Positions 43,370 through 52,179 are shown, counted from the first letter of the stretch. The stretch: DNA of 64,000 nucleotides from CAZIUL01 sp964542475 (GCA_964542475.1 CAZIUL010000014.1:1-64000), one strand, 5' to 3'. Notes: generated from the letters alone by a model not told the origin. Program-made: numbers and translations.

Positions 43370-44607
43370 TTAAACGCTTTCGCCGCTCTCCTGCTTTTCT
43401 GTTGAAAGCCCATGCACGCAAACACCCAGCTTTTCGGCAAGCGCTGTAACACGTTCGTTGTCAGGGGACAGCTCCACGGCTTCTCGGATGAACCGGCGCG
43501 CCTCCTGCGTGTCATCTCCTTCCAAACAAAGCTCTGCCAGCTTGATCCTTGTATTGAGTGCGTCCGGAACCAGCGAGGCCTCTTTTGTGTAGAAGCTGTT
43601 TCATAACCTGCTTCGTAGCGAGACCGAGCGAAAGTTGGGCCAGCAAGGATCGAATGCGAAAACGAACGGAGGCGGCCTGGTAAGGCCGTTGAGTACGTTT
43701 TTGCTTGAGGACGCAGCTGGCACGACTTGCAGCCGGTCGGAGCAGAAGGAGGTTATGAAACAGCTTCTAGTATGATATCGCCTTCTCCCTATCACCCAAT
43801 CTAATGCACAACTCTCCAAGCCGATCCAGCACCTCGGGTTTTCCCGGGAAGCCCTGTTCTTCCCTTTCAAGAAACTCCGAAGCCTCCTTGTTTTTTCCGA
43901 GCTGCATGCGTCCTGGCAGCTTCGTATGCGCTCCATTCGGCATCAGGCACCTCTTCCATCCATTCCAGGATTGCCAGGAACGCTGTCGCCGGGCGGTTGT
44001 TATCGAGCAGGAAATGGATCATCTGCCTGTGCGCCTTCGAATCAAAAGGAAAGCGTGAGAGCTCCTGCCGGAAGTACGCCAATGCTTCATAGAACCTTCC
44101 CGTGACTTTTTGTGCGTGGGCAAGCCTGAGCGCGGCGTGTCCCGGCAGGGGTTTCTGATAGTCGATGGCACTGCCGAAACGGTCGATCCCGAGCTTGGGA
44201 AGCACGCCCATCACACGAGCCAGCTCAAGCGCATACACGATCAGCACACTGCTCCTTTTCGTGTTGTCAGCGCGATAGCTCAGCGAATCCGCGGTGCAAA
44301 GAATCACTCCCCTGTACCCGTTGGCAACAATGGACTCGATCTCCTGTTTGCCGATGTTGACAGAGTCCTGCCCTGAAAAAACAAAAGTGTATGATTCGTT
44401 CCAGCTCTTCAGCCTGTCGGACTCGGGCGCGAGCGCAGCGATGGTTCCCTCCTCAGCCAGAAGATCAAAACGGGCTTCAGGCTTTTCTTTACAAGCGGCT
44501 TCCAGGAAGTCATCCAACAGTTCCGGAAGGCGCTCGCTGACGATCAGGTACCTACCCCTGCTCTTGACAAAATCCCACAGAAGATGTTCGTCAAATGTAA
44601 ACGCCAT
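43370..44607 (-). pseudogene. TPR-containing gene broken by a frameshift and a MITE insertion
   Basis: The intact 5' part (44607-43867) encodes 246 residues: an N-terminal alpha/beta region that includes GYRGVILCTADSLSYR, then TPR helices ending AARTHAARK. A one-base excess in an A6 run near 43890 shifts the frame; correcting it continues NKEASEFLEREEQGFPGKP and LDRLGELCIRLGDREKAISY. At that Tyr a 180-bp element (43590-43769) is inserted. Removing the element with one TA copy continues in frame as YTKEASLVPDALNTRIKLAE through more TPR sequence to a TAA at 43370-43372. The original product would be about 360 residues. Last gene of the carbamoyltransferase operon, whose stop is 1 base before this start. 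Confidence 0.8.
43590..43769. mobile_element. MITE-like element inserted in a TPR gene
   Basis: 180 bp including TA at each end, with perfect 20-bp terminal inverted repeats TAGAAGCTGTTTCATAACCT / AGGTTATGAAACAGCTTCTA. No reading frame resembling a transposase. Duplicated TA plus exact restoration of the host frame after excision show it is an insertion. Unrelated in sequence to repeat family A. Confidence 0.88.
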
Positions 44608-44608
44608 T

Positions 44609-46333
44609 CTAAGCCTCCTTCGTAAGAACGCACCGGCCCATTACAAGGTCATCCATGCCCGTGTTTCTCCAGCACTTGATCGCTTCCTTCGGGGAGCACA
44701 CGATCGGCTCTCCCCTGACGTTGAAGGATGTGTTCATCAGGACAGGTGTGCCTGTTATCTTTCCGAACTCGTGGATCACGCGGTAGTACATCGGGTTCTG
44801 CTCCTGCTTGATGGTTTGCAGGCGGGCCGTGTTGTCCACATGGGATGTGGCCTCCATCTCCCCGGCCTTCTCCTCCACAACAGGCTGAACAACCGTCATG
44901 AACGGATAATCTCCCGGACACTGGAAATACTCATCGCAGCGCTCATAAAGAACAACCGGTGCAAACGGCCTCCAGGGCTCCCTAAACTTCACCTTGTTGT
45001 TGACCGTGTCCTTGGTCGCGGCAAAACGGGGGTCCGCCAGGATGCTCCGGTTTCCAAGGGCCCTCGCGCCTACCTCTATCCTGCCCTGGAACCAGCCGAC
45101 AACGCTGCCGTTCGCAATCCGCTTCGCCGCCCACTCTTCAGGGTTTTTGACCTTATCCACCGGGTATCCGAACCGCTTCACCGTTTCCTCTATCTCCTGC
45201 TGTGAGTACTCCGGCCCCAGGTAAGGATCGCGCATCAATGAGCGCCGGTCTGACGGGCTGCTCCGGCCGAGGATGTCGTAATGCACGTAGAGGGCTGCCC
45301 CGTACGCTGAACCGTTGTCCGTTGCTCCGGGTTGAATGAACACGTTTTCGAATCCGCACTCGCGGATCACGCGGCCGTTGGCAAGGCTGTTCATTGCAAC
45401 GCCGCCCGCAAGACAGAGATCGTTGGCGCCGGTGAGCTTGCGGGCGTGCTTCGCCGATCGAATGAAAGCGGTCTCCACGATATGCTGGAGCGTCGCGGCG
45501 ACATCCTTGTGAAACTGCGACAACTCCTCATCAGGTTTTCGCGGCTGTCCGAAAAGCTTCAGAAAAGCATCCGTGTAGTTGGGGTAGCCTCTCACAAAAA
45601 GCTCCATGTTCAGCTCCGTGTCCCCGCGCTCATCCACGCGCACCACGTTTTCATGAAAAAGGTCCGAGTATCGCGGCGTTCCGTAGGAGCTCAGGCCCAT
45701 GGTTTTTCCCTCGTTCCCCATCTCGCGCCCCAGGCCGAGCCACCTGGTGAAATGTGTGTAGAGAAAGCCGAGGGAATGGGGAAGGCAGCGTGACTCGAGC
45801 TTCCGCACCCCATTATCGAAATCGCCCACGCAGATGGTTGCCTGCTCCAGGTCTCCCGACCCATCCACGGTGTAAACGGCAGCGTGCGAAAAACCCGAGG
45901 GGTAAAACGCGCTTGCCGCATGAGCAAGGTGGTGGTTCACGAGCACGATCTTCATCTCCTCGAACCCTGCGACCTCCCGGAGCGCACGCTTGTTCATGTC
46001 CGACGCGTCGCGGCTCTGCAGCAGCGTGTGATACAGACGTTTCCTGTATACTTCGCGATACCTGTCGTTGAAGTGCTCGGCCTTCACCTCGATCTGCGGG
46101 ATATTCAAACGCGGGGGATCGAATGGAAAAGCCGCGCATTCGACATCCTCGGGGCCAAAGGGAACATCCTTCATCGCGCAACGGAGAGCGTTCCCGATGA
46201 ACCCCTTTCCGTGCTTGACCCTGTTCATCCGTTCCTCTTCGAGTGCGAACACGATGGTACCGTCACGGTCTATCACGGACACGGTTGATTCGTGCCCGGA
46301 TGCTTTCAATCCCAGAATATACCTTGCTGTCAT
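44609..46333 (-). CDS. NodU/CmcH-family carbamoyltransferase
   Basis: O-carbamoyltransferase of 574 residues. An N-terminal Kae1-like ASKHA domain contains VNHHLAHAASAFYPSG (metal- and carbamoyl-adenylate-binding histidines), VDGSGD and CLAGGVAMNSLANG. The C-terminal carbamoyltransferase domain contains GRIEVGARALGNRSILADPR and KFREPWRPFAPVV. The family transfers a carbamoyl group from carbamoyl phosphate through carbamoyl adenylate to a hydroxyl of a glycan, Nod factor or antibiotic. The acceptor here is unknown. Fourth gene of a leftward operon with two radical SAM proteins and a phosphatase-superfamily enzyme, which suggests a tailored surface glycan or small molecule. GGGAGA precedes the ATG. 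Confidence 0.9.
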   Translation of the reverse strand: MTARYILGLKASGHESTVSVIDRDGTIVFALEEERMNRVKHGKGFIGNALRCAMKDVPFGPEDVECAAFPFDPPRLNIPQIEVKAEHFNDRYREVYRKRLYHTLLQSRDASDMNKRALREVAGFEEMKIVLVNHHLAHAASAFYPSGFSHAAVYTVDGSGDLEQATICVGDFDNGVRKLESRCLPHSLGFLYTHFTRWLGLGREMGNEGKTMGLSSYGTPRYSDLFHENVVRVDERGDTELNMELFVRGYPNYTDAFLKLFGQPRKPDEELSQFHKDVAATLQHIVETAFIRSAKHARKLTGANDLCLAGGVAMNSLANGRVIRECGFENVFIQPGATDNGSAYGAALYVHYDILGRSSPSDRRSLMRDPYLGPEYSQQEIEETVKRFGYPVDKVKNPEEWAAKRIANGSVVGWFQGRIEVGARALGNRSILADPRFAATKDTVNNKVKFREPWRPFAPVVLYERCDEYFQCPGDYPFMTVVQPVVEEKAGEMEATSHVDNTARLQTIKQEQNPMYYRVIHEFGKITGTPVLMNTSFNVRGEPIVCSPKEAIKCWRNTGMDDLVMGRCVLTKEA

Positions 46334-46378
46334 TCTTCGTCTCCCGCGCTTTTCGAATAACCAGTATCCGGTTGATAA

Positions 46379-46448
46379 CAGGTTGAGGATCGTCTCATGG
46401 CATAAAACGCAGCATGAGCGCAGGTTACGGTGCCGCTATGCGGGATAA
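46379..46448 (-). mobile_element. Repeat family A, copy 6 (degenerate half-element)
   Basis: CAGGTTGAGGATCGTCTCATGG ... GCAGGTTACGGTGCCGC then TATGCGGGAT matches the right half of copy 2 (10509-10592) with a 20-base internal loss. It fills most of the 125-base gap inside the operon between the phosphatase-like and carbamoyltransferase genes. Confidence 0.65.
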
Positions 46449-46458
46449 GGTCCGGTTA

Positions 46459-48084
46459 TCAGAAGTAGCCGAGCTCCTTGAGCCTATCCATCAGCTTCTC
46501 GTTTTCATTCTCCTCGTCTTCGTCCGCTGCCTGACTGTCATCTTTGCCTGCCTCGTGTATTTTTTCAGTCACCACTGCGTGGGACTCCAATTCGTCCATG
46601 TAATCGAAAACGCGCATCGCTGCCGCATCCGAGGAAACATCCCTCGGAAAATCCTCGTCCACATCCTCCTTGAACTCGATGAGCGAGTGCTTGGGCAGCT
46701 TCTTCTCGATGCTTCTGTATTCGGCCGACAGCAGGAAGGCCGCCAGCACCTGCCTCCTCGTCATTTCACTCCTGTCCAGGACTCCTGAAAAATGATCGAT
46801 GCCTTCCGAATCCTCGAACCTTCCCAGGATGTCCCGATAGATTCTTTTCATGAACTCCTCGTTGGGAACTTCCTTTACACCATCTTGAATGAAGTCATTG
46901 ATCGCTCCCCTGTTCCACCTGACATACTTTTTGTCTTCCGTCCTGACCGACATCTGGCACATCATGAACCCGGGCCATTCGTCGCCTTCGATTCCGTTTC
47001 CGCCTTTGGACTTTTTCTTGTAATCAGCAACAAAGGACGAGGCATCCTTGGAGGAGATCCACAGCTCCGAATAGGTCTTGTCCCTGTCGCAGGCGAGGAG
47101 ATCCAGGCCGTCCGTCTCCTTCTCCAGGTCAATGCTCAACATGGACAGAAGCGTTGGAGCCAGGTCGACCGTGGATACCATCTTCTCCATCATCCCGTGA
47201 CCTATATCAGGGTGACTGATCATCAAAGGTACGCGGATCACGTTCTCGTAGACAGATCCGCCGTGACCGAAAAAGCCTTTGCGGCTGTTATCGTTGTAGC
47301 ACCTTCCCTCCCCGTGATCCGACAGCACCGTCAACAGCGCGTCTTTCGCGAACCCCAGACCTGAAAGGTTGTCCATCACGTATCTGAACCTGCCGTTGTC
47401 GAACTTCGACACGCCCTTGACATAAAGAGGCAGCATCGCTTCCACGGGCCGGTGCCTGAAGGAGTTCTCCATGAGAAAGCGCCAGTTCAGCTTTTCCCTG
47501 CCCGCATTCTCACACGAAGCATCAATCAAGCCCCTCTTTCTGTACAGCTCCTTCATCACGGCGAAGAAGTCGTTGTTCACGCCGGGTTCGTACTCGCACT
47601 CGCATTTGAGGTACGGCTCGTGCACATCCATGAAATGACAGAACAGGAACACATCCTCTTCGCTCATGCTGCGGAGCAGTTTAAAAAGCTCCTGGTCGCT
47701 TCCGCTGAGTACGTGATCGAACCCCTTGGCCAGGCCAAGCGGAGAAAAGAGCTCGATGGCGTCCGTGTAACAGACCGTTCTGTACCCCTTCGAGGAAAGC
47801 ACCTGCGCCAGCGTGACCGCGTTCTTGTCCAGCTTCGTGTCAAAAAACGCGCGGACCCCGTGCTTCGGCGGATAAAGCCCGGTAAAGATGCTTGCGTGCG
47901 AAGCCGTGGTGTAGGTGTTGGTGCTTATACATTGAGAGAAGCACAAAGAGTGCTCGGCAATCCTGTCCATTGTATCTGTCTGCAGGAGCTTGAGCGCATC
48001 GTGTCTCTTCAGCCCGCGTTTGTCTTTCTGATAACCGACACAGTCGAAACGGAGGTTATCGATCGATACTAGCGTTACATTCAT
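46459..48084 (-). CDS. Sulfatase/alkaline-phosphatase-superfamily enzyme with DUF4214-like C-terminal region
   Basis: A 541-residue cytoplasmic protein. Metal-site motifs of the superfamily are visible: VSIDNLRFDCVG at the start, TYTTASHASIFTGLYPPKHG and TVLSDHGEG plus FGHGG. The Cys/Ser-x-Pro-x-Arg formylglycine motif of true sulfatases is absent; a Thr or Ser in TTASHAS is the likely nucleophile, so a phosphatase, phosphodiesterase or phosphotransferase is more probable. A segment at about 410-460 (RIYRDILGRFEDSEGIDHFS...FLLSAEYRS) matches the DUF4214 pattern, often found in surface-glycan and exported proteins. The tail is acidic (DEDEENENEK). GAGGG lies ahead of the ATG. Confidence 0.75.
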   Translation of the reverse strand: MNVTLVSIDNLRFDCVGYQKDKRGLKRHDALKLLQTDTMDRIAEHSLCFSQCISTNTYTTASHASIFTGLYPPKHGVRAFFDTKLDKNAVTLAQVLSSKGYRTVCYTDAIELFSPLGLAKGFDHVLSGSDQELFKLLRSMSEEDVFLFCHFMDVHEPYLKCECEYEPGVNNDFFAVMKELYRKRGLIDASCENAGREKLNWRFLMENSFRHRPVEAMLPLYVKGVSKFDNGRFRYVMDNLSGLGFAKDALLTVLSDHGEGRCYNDNSRKGFFGHGGSVYENVIRVPLMISHPDIGHGMMEKMVSTVDLAPTLLSMLSIDLEKETDGLDLLACDRDKTYSELWISSKDASSFVADYKKKSKGGNGIEGDEWPGFMMCQMSVRTEDKKYVRWNRGAINDFIQDGVKEVPNEEFMKRIYRDILGRFEDSEGIDHFSGVLDRSEMTRRQVLAAFLLSAEYRSIEKKLPKHSLIEFKEDVDEDFPRDVSSDAAAMRVFDYMDELESHAVVTEKIHEAGKDDSQAADEDEENENEKLMDRLKELGYF

Positions 48085-48097
48085 TTGAACCCTCTTG

Positions 48098-48988
48098 TTA
48101 CCTCCCCGTTCGGTTAAAAGCCGAATCCGTCTCGGCGCCTTCCACGACAGGCTCCCTCTCTCCGATCACTTTCCTGACGGTCTTGTCCGCGTCGCACCCC
48201 GAGCAGAACTTCGAGTTGCAGAGCACCGGCTCGCTGAGCAGCTTGAAATCGCGATCAAAGATGTTCCCCATCTTTTTCTTCGTGGAATATATCCTGCTCA
48301 CGCACGGAGAGACCTGCCCGTTCGGCGATACCACGAAGTAGTTGATACCCGCGTCACACAGGTACCTGTAAACCTTCTCGTTGTACGGATCATCCCTGTC
48401 CGGCCCGAAGAAGTTCTCCAGGTGGCACCTTTCCGTTTCCGTCGGCTTGTAGGGGTATACCGGCCCGGGTGTGTAAGGATCCACATGAAATCGCAGGCCG
48501 TTGTTCTCCATCAACTCCTTGTATCGCTCGGTCAGCCACATCTGGTCCGGAAAGGCCACAAGGTTTATTATCACGTTGAATCCGCGCCTCTTCAGAAGCA
48601 GCACCTTGCCCAGGAAATACTCCACGTTCATGTCCTGGGACGGATGAAGGGACGCGGTGATGCTGAAGCACTTTTGCGGCGTGATCTTCTGGACGAACCC
48701 GGTCAGGTCCGCCTTGAGGTTCGATGTTATCGCAACCTTCTTGGAGTCGTCCAGGGCGCTCAAGATATCGACGAAACCGGGCTGCAGAAACGGCTCTCCC
48801 CCGGTTATGTCGATCGACACCTCCCCTTCGATCCTGTTCCAGCCCTCGATCCATTTCCCGGGCTCTTCGAACGGATGTTTCAGGAGCGGGTCGCCCACCT
48901 GTTTCGCGTGACAGTAGCCGCAGCTCATGTTGCACTTGAGCGTGATGAACCACACGGACTTCCGGACCTTCTTTTTTTCCATTTCCAT
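48098..48988 (-). CDS. Radical SAM protein with SPASM-like cysteines (paralogue of the next gene upstream)
   Basis: Radical SAM protein of 296 residues. C19-x3-C23-x2-C26 (CNMSCGYC) binds the catalytic cluster; DITGGEPFLQPGF is the GGE motif. The C-terminal part has further cysteines in SPCVSRIYS and CNSKFCSGCDADK, resembling the auxiliary-cluster region of SPASM/twitch proteins. It is clearly paralogous to the C-terminal 300 residues of the upstream gene (for example CSITASLHPS versus CISITTSLHPS, and YFLGKVLLLKRRGF versus HFLGKILLLKNRGF), a tandem duplication. Substrate unknown. ATG 48988 has AAGG nearby; a TTG at 48997 is possible. Confidence 0.85.
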   Translation of the reverse strand: MEMEKKKVRKSVWFITLKCNMSCGYCHAKQVGDPLLKHPFEEPGKWIEGWNRIEGEVSIDITGGEPFLQPGFVDILSALDDSKKVAITSNLKADLTGFVQKITPQKCFSITASLHPSQDMNVEYFLGKVLLLKRRGFNVIINLVAFPDQMWLTERYKELMENNGLRFHVDPYTPGPVYPYKPTETERCHLENFFGPDRDDPYNEKVYRYLCDAGINYFVVSPNGQVSPCVSRIYSTKKKMGNIFDRDFKLLSEPVLCNSKFCSGCDADKTVRKVIGEREPVVEGAETDSAFNRTGR

Positions 48989-49003
48989 CGGTTTCAACCT
49001 TGC

Positions 49004-50545
49004 TCACACCTGCACGGCGTGGACCTTGTCCGCCGGTATCCTCGTCACCTTGTCCAGATCACATCCTGCACAGCTTACAGCCTTGCACCTGATCGGTTCA
49101 TCGAACGGCTTGAACCCGTCTTCGAAGATGTTGCCCACGTAGTTTTCCTTGACGTACCTTTTTGTCACGCAGGTGTAGGTGTCGCCGTTCGGCAGGGTCG
49201 AGAAGAAGTTCATTCCGCCGCTGCACTGGTAGAGCACGGGCTCCTTGTTGAAAAAATCGCCCCTGTCTCCGCCGACGTACTGCCTAAGGAACTTCTCTTC
49301 CTCCGCGGACAGCTTGTACGGTCTCTTCGGGTTGGGGCCGTAAGGGTCCACGTGAAACGGGATGTCAACGTCCTCGACCAGCTTCTTGAAATACGGGATC
49401 ATCCAGAGCTGCTCCGGATATGACACGTAGTTCACGATCACACGGAACCCCCTGTTTTTGAGTAGCAGTATCTTTCCCAGGAAATGCTCCGTGTTCATCT
49501 TTGATGACGGGTGCAGCGATGTTGTGATCGATATGCATTTTTCAGGAGAAACCGATTGTACAAACCCCGTCAGATCGCACCTGGTGTTGGTTGTCACGGC
49601 GACCTTGATGTTGTCTCTCAAGGCGTTGATGAGGTCGACCATGCCAGGGTGCATGAACGGTTCTCCCCCGGTTATGTCGAGAAGCAGGCGGCCATCGAAG
49701 CTGTTCCAAGCGTCAACCCATTCCCTGTAATCCCGGAACGGGACCTTCATCATCGGGTCGTGCACCTGGTGAGCCAGGCAGTAGGGGCAGTGGTTGTTGC
49801 ACTTCATGGTGCTGTACCAGACCACTCCCTTCATGGTCAGGTCAGGGGCGAACACCCGGCCGGCTTCATCATCCGCCGGCTTGACAACCCGCTCTTTTTC
49901 CTTGACCTCTACGCGTTCGGATGCCGCCTCTTTCGCTTTACGAAGCAGCGTCAGCGCCTCTTTCGGAGCGGTATCCTTTATGAGCTTCGCGGTTTCAGAC
50001 AAAACCTCAGCGCTGCATTCACACCCTTCATCAAGAGACATCATGGCCGCGCGCTTTGCGTCATCAAGCTTCTGTAAAGCCATGTACACCCCGGTCAGGT
50101 TCATGATCGCCTCACCGTATCCGGGCTTCAGAGCAAGCGAACGCTCAAGAGCCCGGATGGAGCCATCCGGATCTCCGGAGGCAAAAAGGACCGCACCCAG
50201 ATCGTTCCACCCCTCATGGTTTTCAGGATCGCAGTTTACGAGCGCGCCGAGCAGCCTGAGGCAGTCTTCCATTCTGCCGTCTTCGAACAGGGAGGTGCTC
50301 AGCTTGATGATGGCGCTCTTGATGGAAGGGTCGTGCACAATGGCGCTCGATATCCACTCCCCGGGCATGTCCGATTTTCCAAGGGCAAGATAGCACTTGC
50401 AAGCTGTCGACTGCAGCTCTGTGGACTCGGGATGCTCTGCGATCAGTCGGTTCATGACCCCGAGCGCCTGCCCGGTTTTGCCATCGAGGAGCATCGCCCT
50501 TGCGGACGCGATTTTCTCTTCCAAATCCGTGGTGACATGAGACAT
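49004..50545 (-). CDS. TPR-radical SAM fusion protein
   Basis: A 513-residue protein. Four or more TPR units occupy about 1-185 (for example EGWNDLGAVLFASGDPDGSI), then a linker, then the radical SAM domain with C249-x3-C253-x2-C256 (CNNHCPYC) and DITGGEPFMHPG. The end carries cysteines in YTCVTKRYV and CKAVSCAGCDLDK, matching its shorter paralogue downstream. TPR domains on such enzymes usually dock a protein substrate or partner (inference). It is the first gene of a five-gene leftward operon; the paralogue begins within about 15 bases of its stop. ATG 50545 is preferred to 50557 because GGGAG lies 6 bases before it. Confidence 0.87.
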   Translation of the reverse strand: MSHVTTDLEEKIASARAMLLDGKTGQALGVMNRLIAEHPESTELQSTACKCYLALGKSDMPGEWISSAIVHDPSIKSAIIKLSTSLFEDGRMEDCLRLLGALVNCDPENHEGWNDLGAVLFASGDPDGSIRALERSLALKPGYGEAIMNLTGVYMALQKLDDAKRAAMMSLDEGCECSAEVLSETAKLIKDTAPKEALTLLRKAKEAASERVEVKEKERVVKPADDEAGRVFAPDLTMKGVVWYSTMKCNNHCPYCLAHQVHDPMMKVPFRDYREWVDAWNSFDGRLLLDITGGEPFMHPGMVDLINALRDNIKVAVTTNTRCDLTGFVQSVSPEKCISITTSLHPSSKMNTEHFLGKILLLKNRGFRVIVNYVSYPEQLWMIPYFKKLVEDVDIPFHVDPYGPNPKRPYKLSAEEEKFLRQYVGGDRGDFFNKEPVLYQCSGGMNFFSTLPNGDTYTCVTKRYVKENYVGNIFEDGFKPFDEPIRCKAVSCAGCDLDKVTRIPADKVHAVQV

Positions 50546-50864
50546 ATGTTCTCCCATCCGGCTTGTAATGAGGCATTACGCGGATGCACCACGGCAAAAT
50601 CCGAGGCTCATCCGTCATCAGCTTTGGTTGTTCTTCGTCATGCAAAAAGCAGAGAGAGCTGTTTTAAGCACTTGCGCTCCCGAATGTATCGGCAGGTTTC
50701 AAGGTATGACTTTTGAGTTAATACCTGAATTATTCCCCGACAACCCGCGCCCGGGTGGATTCAAGCCCCCCGCTTCCTCTTGCGCGCGGCTCGCCATGCT
50801 CTTAGAATATGTGGTTTCCGCGCAAAAACGAATTACATGTCTCTTTTTAAAAAAAGGCTGTTTC
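50546..50864. promoter_or_regulatory. Divergent intergenic region
   Basis: About 319 bases between the leftward radical SAM operon and the rightward lipoprotein gene, so it should contain both promoters. No consensus pair stands out. A T-rich/A-rich run at 50840-50856 precedes the lipoprotein start. An open frame crosses it in phase with the lipoprotein gene but has no protein-like character. Confidence 0.35.
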
Positions 50865-51815
50865 ATGAAAAAGAGCACACCGTGGATTGCATGGCTGTTT
50901 CTTGTCTCCTCATGCTGCTCCACAGGCCCCGAGATAGAGTTCGTAGAAAGCCCGGACAGGATCGACGTGCTGATCGCTGGAGAGCTTTTTACGAGCTATC
51001 GCCACGGGGACCAGCTGAGCAAGCCGGTCCTTCATCCTTTGCGTTCAGCATCCGGGATCGAGGTGAACCGGGGCTATCCACTGTCGAAAAAAGAAGGCGA
51101 GAGCGAGGATCATCCACACCACGCGGGGCTCTTTTTCACCTACGACAAGGTGAACAGCCACGGCTTCTGGAACAACGCTTCCCCTCCGCCGCAGATCAGG
51201 CACGAAAAGTTGGAGATGTTCCCTGATGGGCAGGGGGGCGATGCGCTGTCAGTGGTGCTGCACTGGGTACCTGAAAACGAAGGGGCCCTGCTCGAGGAAA
51301 GAAGGAGGATGGCATTCAGCACAGCCCCGGGCGAGTACGCCATCGATTTTCACATCGATCTTGTGGCGCTACGGGAAAAGGTTGTTTTCGAGGACACCAA
51401 GGAAGGGATGCTCGGGATCAGGGTGGCCTCCTGGCTGAAGGAAAAGGGGGGCACCGGCAGGTATCTCAGCTCTGGCGGTGATGAAACGGAAAAGAACGTC
51501 TGGGGAAAGCGCGCCGCATGGGTCAGGCTCGAAGGAAAAATAGACGGCCATACCGTGGGCATAGCCGTCTTCAACCACCCATCGAGCGTGAACTACCCCA
51601 CGTTCTGGCATGCCCGCGGATACGGCCTTTTTGCGGCGAACCCGCTCGGGCAGCACGCTTTCGAAAGCTCCAGAAAGGTGAACGACCCGCAGCACTTCCG
51701 GCTCGAACTCGATCCAGGGGAAAAGGCGGGCTTTCGCTTTCTCGTGGTGGTTTACGAGGGAGAAAAAACAAAAAAGGAGCTCGACAGGCGTTTCGAGGAG
51801 TACAAACGAAGATAG
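50865..51815 (+). CDS. PmoA-like / DUF6807 family lipoprotein
   Basis: A 316-residue exported protein. The leader ends in LVSSCC, a lipobox (VSSC) whose Cys at about 17 would be lipidated, so it is probably anchored to a membrane. The body is all-beta: PHHAGLFFTYDKVNSHGFW, FEDTKEGMLGIRVASW, HTVGIAVFNHPSSVNYP and FWHARGYGLFAANPLGQHAF are blocks typical of the DUF6807 (methane oxygenase PmoA-like) family, common next to oxidoreductases and DUF1080 proteins in Planctomycetota. Function unproven; a role in carbohydrate breakdown is likely. ATG 50865 is chosen because the signal sequence starts there. Confidence 0.75.
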   Translation: MKKSTPWIAWLFLVSSCCSTGPEIEFVESPDRIDVLIAGELFTSYRHGDQLSKPVLHPLRSASGIEVNRGYPLSKKEGESEDHPHHAGLFFTYDKVNSHGFWNNASPPPQIRHEKLEMFPDGQGGDALSVVLHWVPENEGALLEERRRMAFSTAPGEYAIDFHIDLVALREKVVFEDTKEGMLGIRVASWLKEKGGTGRYLSSGGDETEKNVWGKRAAWVRLEGKIDGHTVGIAVFNHPSSVNYPTFWHARGYGLFAANPLGQHAFESSRKVNDPQHFRLELDPGEKAGFRFLVVVYEGEKTKKELDRRFEEYKRR

Positions 51816-51859
51816 CGATTCCTGCCCGGCAGCCGGCCTGTAAAAGGAGCACCTCTTTC

Positions 51860-52126
51860 ATGGACGAATATTTCATCTGTCCCGTTTGCGGAACAGAGGT
51901 TGAGTCGCGCGCACCAGCCTGTCCCGAATGCGGGTCCGACAAGGACACCGGCTGGTCCGATGATACTATCTATGACGGGCTCGACCTTCCCGGATACGGG
52001 GATAACGAAGACGAGGAGATGGAGAAAAGGGGCCGTTCCCAGGACACCTTTTTCGGGTCAAGGATGCTGTTTCTGATCATAACGTTGCTTTGCATTCTGG
52101 CTTTTGTTCTGTACTATCTGTTATAG
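51860..52126 (+). CDS. Small zinc-ribbon membrane protein
   Basis: An 88-residue protein with a zinc ribbon (CPVCGTEVESRAPACPECGS: two CxxC pairs), an acidic middle and a C-terminal membrane helix (MLFLIITLLCILAFVLYYLL), giving a tail-anchored topology with the ribbon in the cytoplasm. AAAAGGAG lies 10 bases before the ATG. It sits 44 bases after the lipoprotein gene and 53 bases before the DUF1080 gene, so all three are probably co-transcribed. Role unknown. Confidence 0.75.
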   Translation: MDEYFICPVCGTEVESRAPACPECGSDKDTGWSDDTIYDGLDLPGYGDNEDEEMEKRGRSQDTFFGSRMLFLIITLLCILAFVLYYLL

Positions 52127-52179
52127 GCTGGAAACTTGAGGCTGAAGGCAAACCGTTGAGAATGCCAAGGAGTAACTTT

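Noticed and set aside
43590..43769. Transposase gene in the 180-bp element
   Set aside because: Too short and without DDE-type motifs; the open frame crossing it is a by-product of the interrupted TPR gene.
48095..49423. 442-codon open frame antisense to the two radical SAM genes
   Set aside because: It crosses two well-supported genes and the gap between them and encodes no recognisable motif; it reflects codon bias and the paralogy of the genes opposite.
48098..50545. Radical SAM pair considered as prokaryotic viperin-type defence genes
   Set aside because: The CNMSCGYCHAK motif is superficially similar, but the viperin FHTAK-type continuation and a partner nucleotide kinase are missing, and the C-terminal auxiliary cysteines fit SPASM-like proteins better.
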